A stretch of DNA of 64,000 bases, taken from assembly GCA_026315105.1 (NCBI GenBank), contig CM048744.1, positions 349,145,668 to 349,209,667 on the forward strand, given 5' to 3'. Positions 58,003-64,000 of this stretch are shown piece after piece. Each line of letters begins with the position of its first letter. Positions within the stretch are counted from its first letter, which is position 1. The position numbers were made by a program, and so were the translations under genes. The DNA is from Locusta migratoria. Taxonomy: Eukaryota; Arthropoda; Insecta; Orthoptera; Acrididae. The notes under the pieces are model-generated. The model was not told the DNA's origin. It saw only the letters and a program-made list of their open reading frames with translations, and ran no database searches.

Positions 58003-58052
58003 TTTTTCCAGTCTGACGATGCGCTAACAGCGCGAAACGCGTTATTGGAGAA
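58003..58052 (+). ncRNA. Hammerhead-ribozyme-like motif, right arm
   Basis: Stem I of about nine pairs (TTTTCCAGT with ATTGGAGAA, two G-U). CUGACGA at 58013-58019, one extra U, stem II GCGCU/AGCGC with loop AAC, GAAA at 58034-58037, two-pair stem III (A-U, C-G) and GUU at 58041-58043. All invariant hammerhead bases are present. This is the best-preserved candidate in the window. Type I layout with a minimal stem III is what is known for retroelement hammerheads. Confidence 0.65.
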
Positions 58053-58368
58053 TAAAATATAGCAACAGAGATTGAGCATTTTTTAATTATTCAACACTGT
58101 TGCTGCACCAGCCGCCACTACCACCATCATGGAATGGAATGAAATGTTCAGTATTAATCAACAAGGCACTTAGCGGTTAATGACGGTGAAGATATGCATG
58201 CTGTATTTGGGTCTGGTACAATTCTGATTTGTCTTCACGAAACCTTAATTCCGTGTGCCTTTTTTACGATAGCAGCTGATCGTTGCGTTGCGCCTTAGTT
58301 AGTAACAATACAAGAGTGTCTTGAAATATAGAGAAGAACCATCCCGACAAAACCAGCAATCAGAATGG

Positions 58369-58412
<44 letters not shown>
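58369..58412. repeat. Poly-A tract (44 bp)
   Basis: Uninterrupted A run. No processed-gene body or duplication that I could attach to it. Confidence 0.97.
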
Positions 58413-58414
<2 letters not shown>

Positions 58415-58829
58415 CTTGCTTTTAAATCGGAATGTTAGGGCAGGCGCAAACTTACGAGTCATAACACCTCCGTTCTGCTTTCGAAAGTTGCCCCCTGTGG
58501 GAGCTCTCTGTAATGTATAGGTAATACAAGGCAAGTTGAGCGTGAAGCGTGTTCTGAAAAGGGTGCGGGACAGGTAAAGATTGAAAGGTCGAGAGTGCCA
58601 TGGGCAAAGGAGCGTATCGGCTCGAAAGGTTGCCAACTCTCAGTCGCGCGCGCGAACACACGCATACACACACATACTGTACCGCGTCCCATGCCCCTGC
58701 CATGGCACTACTTTGACAACCCACTGTTACGTTCACTTGCGATGGGCAGTGGCAAATTATAGTTCAGTTGTGATTTAACACGTGTACTATTTCAAATCTC
58801 CGGTGCTGAATCGTAAAAAAAAAGAAAAT

Positions 58830-59165
58830 CTTCGAGAAGTGCAGGAAAGTGTTCCGGCCGAAATTAAGCCCTGGTGTCAGTACAGTGTGAAGCTTGCTGA
58901 ACCAACCTGCTCTCTTCCAAGCTGTGCCGGAGAGATTCGGCGAAATAAGCGAAATCTGGAAGTAAGAGTGAGGTGCTGGTAGGAAAAGCTGTGAAGACGG
59001 TTCCTGATTTCTATCTTGCCATGCAACATCGGCAACGAGATGGCGAATTGCGGCCGTCTGCCCGTTGTGAGTTAAAGGGAACGTGCGGATAGTAAGAGCA
59101 TTGCCCGCCGCCTGACGTGAATTTTGAGTTCCGTTTCGACACACAGCTTTATCAAGAAGTTTCAA
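58830..59165 (+). repeat. Degraded tRNA-type SINE (fifth family)
   Basis: The block gaagtaagagtgaggtgctg followed by gtaggaaaagctgtgaag, then a mutated tRNA-like head (gatagtaagagcattgcccg; B-box ttttgagttccg), then 'acacacagctttatcaagaagtttcaa'. This is the order of a long SINE I know from locust sequence, with the tRNA-like part near its 3' end. Both boxes are mutated. Confidence 0.5.
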
Positions 59166-59199
59166 TGTGCAAGGCTCATTCCGACAGATATGCACTTTT

Positions 59200-59870
59200 T
59201 TTACATTCAGAAACCCAGTTAATATTCCATACCTTTCCGATCACTTAAAAAAATCATGTTCCGCAAAGGGATACCTCCAGAGTACAGAAGAGATAGTGAT
59301 GTGGTAATCACACGATGGCACACAAAGGCTGTTTAAACATTGCCGAGCCAAGCTGTGTCATGTCGGTGACGGTTTTCTCACTGACTCGTGGCCAAAGCTG
59401 TATGTTAATAATTTAAATTTTTGAGTATTTGAAACAGAAACATTCGAAATATCAAACAGTTCTTTTTTACAAGTTATTGGAATTAAAATGACACATAATG
59501 TGCTTTCGGTTGGTGTTATAATGACGAAACAGTTATATATTTGTTTACTCCAGTACTAGATAAATAATTTCAGCAGATTGGAGAGTTATTAAATCCGTCT
59601 AGATATGAATCCAGACGATGGACGATTACCGATTAATATAAATTCGTCTCTGTAAAGTTGCAGGCTCATTTCAAAATAATTAATTTAATTTATAATTATT
59701 TATATGGCGCACATCTGCTCCAACAGGCAACTGACAATTTCAATGTGGTCGCATTATGCGCTCGATCCCTTGCGGGAATCCAGTAAAGACTGCGAGCAAG
59801 TGGAATCAAAGGAGAACGGGGCACTGCAATCGTAGTGTGCTACAAGACTAGAATTTGGGTCGAAAGGGAA
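59200..59870. other. AT-rich, no recognisable gene
   Basis: Short frames only. Confidence 0.45.
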
Positions 59871-59871
59871 G

Positions 59872-59990
59872 CGTGCCTAATTGGTTAAGGTGACCGCTTT
59901 CCAAAAGCGGGAAGTCCAGGTTCGGATCCCGGTCCAGCACAAATTTTCATCTTTGCCATTGGATTTATTTAAATGCCCTGAAAAGGTCGA
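59872..59990 (+). repeat. tRNA-type SINE (short, CCA anticodon-like loop)
   Basis: A-box TGCCTAATTGGTTAAGG, anticodon-like arm CCGCT-TTCCAAA-AGCGG, B-box GGTTCGGATCC, then 'cacaaattttcat'. The 3' CCAGCAC has no matching 5' strand, so it is a SINE head and not a tRNA-Trp gene. Confidence 0.65.
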
Positions 59991-60358
59991 AATGTTTCAA
60001 TATCTCGAATTAGTAATTTAGGTGCGATACAAGCGTAAGCTAATTATTTAACTCTTTGTTTTGTACTGTTAATCCTTATACTATTTTCTCTTAATTTTAT
60101 ACTTTGAGTTTCGATTAGAGCCTGGTTTGCCCATTTTACATGATTAAAAAACACACCGGATATAGATTGTGATTTTCTTATGGGGCAGGCCGTGGTATTC
60201 TATGCCACAAGTACTTAAAATAAAAAAAAAAACTGTTAATCATAAAAAGCTCTGTGCTGTCTAGTTCAGAAAACTATGTAGTTTAATAAAGTTCTTTTCC
60301 CCCAAAAAATTCTTGGTATGATTTTTTTCCACAAATTTAGAAAAAATCTAAAATTTTC

Positions 60359-60726
60359 TGTTACGGAAGGACATATCATTTTAATTTTTTTTTGTCAGAC
60401 CTATTAGTGGTTCTATTAAAAATCCATATGAGCACTTATGTTAGCATAAAAGTAATGTACTGCTATCAAAAGAAAATATTTGCTATGTTTATTAAAGACA
60501 TAAAATTAGCCCCAAAATGTTAAATGTCCTTCCGTAACAAATTGTTGCCATAATTTCAATATAAAAATTTATGGACAATTAATATATAATTTTGTTGTCC
60601 ATAACTTGCTAAAGTAAGGGCAGTATGGTATCTCCAGTACCATAGGTCCACATGAAACATGACTATTTAATAAATATTTACTTTACAAAATTTGTTACGG
60701 AAGGACATTTTTTGTTATGGAAGGAC
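60359..60726. repeat. Four further TGTTACGGAAGGAC-type motifs
   Basis: Plus at 60359-60372 and 60693-60706, one variant (TGTTATGGAAGGAC) at 60713-60726, and one minus copy at 60526-60539. See the inversion finding. Confidence 0.8.
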
Positions 60727-61032
60727 ACTTGTTATAAAGTGATATTTGAATTTCCCTCTGGAAATGAAACCAGCCACTCACAGTACAGCTTTACCTAACT
60801 AAACAATGAAACAATTGTCAGATTGATTCCTCTGTTCTCTGTCCTCTCTCCTTTGTTGTATAGGTTGCAAGGGCATAACCGTAGACTGCAATACCATCCG
60901 TCTGCTTTGATCCATAATGTCATCAAGATGTCGGAAAACCAGTATATGGGATATCTTAATAGTTCTGCATTGTAGATACAAATAATCTGTGGTTATTATA
61001 GATAACAGAATGTACCATCCATCATCGTGCTA

Positions 61033-61240
61033 AGAAATGCAGGCAACGAAAAATGAATGATCCAGAAACAACAGAATTGTATTGTCAAAAAGACCGAGAA
61101 AGAAAGAAAGCAAAATGACAGAAGTTAATTGCAGAAGGAAAACTAGATTATTTACGAAAATATGAAAGACGGGAAAAAGATTCAGTTCACAGAGCAAGTA
61201 CAAAAGCAACTGTTCGAACTTTGTGCCTGCCAACAGTTGG
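61033..61240 (+). pseudogene. Basic N-terminal fragment of a transposon-linked protein
   Basis: Plus frame HRAKKCRQRKMNDPETTELY, CQKDRERKKAK, one stop, then DYLRKYERREKDSVHR. The KKCR.R...P....Y..KDRER.. pattern is the charged N-terminus I associate with the same family as 56658-56924. It runs into the 309-bp inverted repeat at 61185. Confidence 0.45.
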
Positions 61241-61493
61241 AAATATGATGCCATAGTCACGAAGACTACCGAGTTGTGCCAGTACGTATGAAGCAGAACT
61301 AGGGACCAAAGTGATAATGGTACGGCGGAAGGCGGTAGCAGCTGTTGTTTACATTGAACCACGTGGTTGGGGTAGACGAAAGGAGCCTCGCCAAAGATTA
61401 CAATGATAAATGAAAAAGATGAGAATAGCAATCAGGCTTACCTTGGCAACGTCAGAAATTGGATCGAAAGTAGGGGAGACCGGGGCACGTTGG
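61185..61493 (-). repeat. 309-bp inverted repeat, right arm
   Basis: Reverse complement of 57399-57707. Beyond its outer end lies gttggccataggggcaggat, which is not shared by the left arm's flank. Confidence 0.9.
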
Positions 61494-61499
61494 CCATAG

Positions 61500-62180
61500 G
61501 GGCAGGATGGCCCAGTCAAATTATTTCTTAACCTGTAGCGACCTCATGTATCATATATGATACATCCGTTCAAATGAGTTTCCCTCACACTGGGTGCCGG
61601 TTTTCGTAAAAGTGCCAACTCTATCGTATTTGCTACACTCCACAGAACAACGAGGCAGCCTACTCATAGTTCTCATAGTGACCACTAGGTGTCAGGGGGA
61701 GTCGGTGACAAGTGTGTTTTGGACGAGTAAGCATGGCATCAAGAAAGAATGTTTAGCATTGTCAATTCGTTAAGTATTTCTTTTAAATCAGTACTAAAAT
61801 GTTGCTAACAGATCCCTGATTACAAATGTATAAAAAGAAAGTGACGTGAAAGACGATTTTCCTTCTGAAAAATCGTATTTTAGTAAATGTTTAAACGAGA
61901 TCAATAATTAATCTGTAGTTTAGCCAGTCTGTCAATCTGCATATGATGACGCGAAAATATATTTAAACAAACATAAATTAAACCTCTGAATAACCAACAA
62001 AATGGATTCTAAGATAAAGAAGTGATTTACTCACGAAGTAATTCTTTATAATTGGAATTTATTACTCTTTTTAAGATGAAAATGCGGAGGTGGTCCTACT
62101 TATCGGTAAATAACTGAATATTTCCCCAACAACGGATTGCTGACATGGAAGTCGTTGAATAGGTTGAGGTGCGGAGTGGA
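61500..62180. other. No recognisable gene
   Basis: AT-rich with short frames. Confidence 0.45.
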
Positions 62181-62189
62181 TTAATCCAG

Positions 62190-62430
62190 AGTTCATGTAG
62201 CAAGATAGAGCTACGCTGTGCGAGTGTGGAGAAGAGCAGACCCTGAAACATATGCTTCAATGTCGACTGTGCCAACCACCCGCGTGGAAGACGATCTTTA
62301 TCAGGCATTGGAGATCGCATTAAAAGTGGCCACGTTTTGGCCACATGTAATATAATCTGTATAAAGGTGGTAATAACGAACTGTGTAAATATGGATGTTT
62401 CTGACACGAGAATAATAATAACCACATGAT
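62190..62430 (+). pseudogene. LINE C-terminal zinc-knuckle fragment
   Basis: Frame reads LCECGEEQTLKHMLQCRLCQ, a C-X-C-X8-H-X4-C knuckle of the kind found after the RT in many Jockey/I-type LINEs. After a frameshift it continues DLYQALEIALKVATFWPHVI and a stop. The tail region includes gagaataataataacc. Rest of the element absent. Confidence 0.65.
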
Positions 62431-62889
62431 TTTATGTTTTTGATTATTTACGGTATAAAAACCTAAAACATGGTCTCTCAATGTAAGTTTTTCACAATTG
62501 TTTCTGTGAGCGGGGAGGGGGGTGGTTGAAGGGCGGCGTTCCCGCACCTAAATTTTTATAGGCTAAATTAAGCACTGACTTGCACTTATGTCCGTACAGT
62601 ATGGTTTCTGCATGCGAGATAAATACAAATTCAGAATTTTGGTCTTGGGAAGAGGGGGATTAGTCTCGTAGAAATTTTGTATCCCTGCCGTCGTCAATTT
62701 GTCTCAAATAAACGAAGATTTGTTAGCCTACTACAATACCAAATACGATTTTCGGGACAAGTCTTTTATCCTCCCCTGGTTTAGACAGTGTTACGTACAA
62801 TGAAATATCACTGTTTATTACTATCAGTATCCTCTAGAGAAAGTTTGAGCGAAACAATGCATTTATTTATAACCAATCGATATCTTTTA

Positions 62890-63565
62890 ATGGGTTACCG
62901 CGGGCCAGGGTATACGGGGTGCAGCAAAGACTGGAGGGCGTCATCTCTCTAGGGAAACTGGCCTCTCAGTATTCCAGGCCGAAGTCACTGCCATCAGGGC
63001 ATGTGTGGAGGAGAATTTGCGTAGGTGCTACAAAGACCGTAGTATCTATATCTATTCAGACAGCCAGGCAGCCCTGAGATCACTGGCAGCTCCTGCAACA
63101 AGGTCTAAAATTGTTGCACAATGTCACAGGGTTCTGGTGGAGCTAGCGGAAAGCAATAGAGTAAACCTATTGTGGGTCCCTGGCCACTCGGGGATCAGTG
63201 GCAAAGAACATGCCGACAGATTAGCCAGGATGGGGGCAGAGACTCCATTTATTGAACCGGAACCTGTCCTGACAATCACCAAGGCAATGATCAAATTGGA
63301 GCTACGTAACTGGCTCAGAAGACAGCACATAGAATATTGGACCAAAGTCCATCAACAAAAACATGGCAAGGTAATGATGCCAAAGCCATGTTTTAAAAGA
63401 AGCTCTGAAATCCTGTGCATGAACAGGAGAGAGATTAGACTCATGGTTGGATTGCTGACAGGCCATGGGAATTTCAAAAAACACCTACGTACCATGGGAA
63501 TAACAGAAAAGGGCCCTAAATGTAGGATCTGTGATGACGGTGATGAAACTGCATCACATCTAATC
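62890..63565 (+). pseudogene. LINE RNase H and C-terminal knuckle, truncated
   Basis: Open from about 62955: GLSVFQAEVTAIRACVEENL (catalytic Glu), IYIYSDSQAALRSL (Asp), LWVPGHSGISGKEHADRLAR (His and Asp). This is a complete set of RNase H active-site motifs. Then come a linker, MVGLLTGHGNFKKHL and CRICDDGDETASHLIFKC, a C-X2-C...H-X4-C knuckle. RNase H after RT is typical of I/R1/LOA-group LINEs. A SINE cuts the frame at 63566; about 63903-64000 continues with LSDLWDREEETTL. The RT portion is missing. Confidence 0.8.
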
Positions 63566-63766
63566 TTCAAATGTTCAAATGTTTGTTAAGCTTATAGGAC
63601 TTAACTACGGGGTCATCTGTCCCTAAACTTACATACTACTTATGAACTACTTACGAACTAGGACGGCACAAATATCCATGCCCGAGGGGGGATTCGAACC
63701 CCCGACCGTAGTGGCCGTGTAGACCGTGACTGAAGCGCCTCAGTCCCCTCGGCCACCGCGGCCGGC
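63566..63766 (-). repeat. tRNA-derived SINE, type A, in LINE relic
   Basis: Minus strand, tail at left and head ending CCACCGCGGCCGG. It carries a short internal deletion near 63655 and abuts a second, partial SINE. Confidence 0.85.
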
Positions 63767-63902
63767 TCTTATGAACTACCTTATACTAAAGACAGCACAA
63801 ACATCCATGCCCGAGGGGGAGGGGGATTCGAACCACCGACGGGGAACGGCCTCGCACATCGTAGCATAGCGCCTCAATGCGCTCGGCCGCTCCGCCGCGG
63901 CA
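63767..63902 (-). repeat. Partial SINE type A variant, tail missing
   Basis: Body and head only (plus-strand block tccatgcccgagggggaggg; head ends TCCGCCGCGGC). Its left edge begins cttatgaactac, the same 12 bp as 63639-63650. Confidence 0.8.
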
Positions 63903-64000
63903 ATGAATTTCCCGGTAGGAGGGTACAGTGCTGGTTAGGAACGTTGAGCTGTCCGACAGTTCTCAGCGACCTTTGGGACAGGGAGGAGGAAACCACCCTG

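Larger units (their letters stand above)
57711..58098. repeat. Long palindrome with paired hammerhead-like motifs
   Basis: Arms 57711-57894 and 57915-58098 are inverted copies with about four differences in the inner ~155 bp, around a 20-bp spacer. A 12-bp direct repeat tgttcagtatta (57711-57722 and 58145-58156) flanks the unit, giving a possible insertion of ~420 bp. No reading frame of known type; the frames seen are a by-product of the palindrome. Confidence 0.85.

Noticed and set aside
57730..58062. 110-codon open frame on plus and a similar one on minus
   Set aside because: They are mirror images produced by the palindrome; no known protein motif.
58300..58450. Poly-A run as the tail of a processed retrogene
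   Set aside because: No gene body upstream or downstream and no flanking duplication seen.
59872..59941. Possible tRNA-Trp gene (CCA anticodon-like loop)
   Set aside because: No 5' strand pairs with the 3' CCAGCAC, the T-arm has a mismatch, and a SINE-type tail follows.

Overview
This is a stretch of eukaryotic, almost certainly insect, repeat-rich intergenic DNA. I find no convincing host protein-coding gene, no rRNA, no functional tRNA gene and no prokaryotic feature. The repeat mix (two dominant ~200-bp tRNA-derived SINE types, several further tRNA-type SINEs, RTE-like and Jockey/CR1-like LINEs, Tc1/mariner, hAT and Harbinger DNA elements, Penelope-like elements) matches what I know of large orthopteran genomes, most of all Schistocerca-type locusts. 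That assignment is inference from remembered repeat families, not from a search.

Layout. 1-1073: mariner relic (minus) split by two SINEs. 3.2-5.8 kb: SINE, Penelope-like element with GIY-YIG domain, LINE relics. 6.2-9.8 kb: SINEs and a 1.2-kb non-autonomous hAT element with a perfect 8-bp target duplication. 10.9-11.3 kb: Tc1-like relic split by a SINE. 12.0-16.7 kb: hAT element with a BED-finger relic, invaded by an RTE-like LINE and a SINE. 18.4-20.9 kb: LINE relics. 22.3-23.6 kb: Tc1-like element. 23.9-24.6 kb: foldback element. 25.2-28.5 kb: full-length RTE-like LINE with an uninterrupted 1,019-codon ORF, the only intact protein gene in the window. 28.9-29.8 kb: truncated LINE. 31-36 kb: repeats, nested SINEs, hAT relic, and a LINE relic between inverted hammerhead-like motifs. 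36.4-40.8 kb: two-ORF LINE relic carrying three SINEs, one LINE tail and one MITE. 41.8-45.5 kb: other tRNA-type SINEs and a degenerate repeat field. 45.5-48.5 kb: Jockey/CR1-like LINE with a SINE-in-SINE and a Tc1-like insertion. 48.9-49.6 kb: deleted mariner. 50.1-51.4 kb: Penelope-like element between inverted repeats with hammerhead-like motifs. 51.7-52.7 kb: Harbinger derivative. 52.9-55.9 kb: RTE-like LINE inside a repeat. 56.1-61.5 kb: broken DNA transposon, long inverted repeats and a ribozyme-bearing palindrome. 62.2-64 kb: LINE relics with SINEs.

How the parts relate. Target-site duplications that I could read directly at many insertions give a relative order. The SINEs are generally the youngest layer, the RTE-like LINE is also young (11-bp exact duplication, open ORF), and the mariner, Tc1, hAT and two-ORF LINE copies are older hosts.

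The most unusual signals are (i) hammerhead-ribozyme-like motifs in at least four loci, three of them arranged as inverted pairs, the best being a ~390-bp palindrome at 57.7-58.1 kb; and (ii) an apparent inversion between 309-bp inverted repeats (57.4 and 61.2 kb) that seems to have split a DNA transposon of unrecognised class marked by a recurring 14-bp motif.
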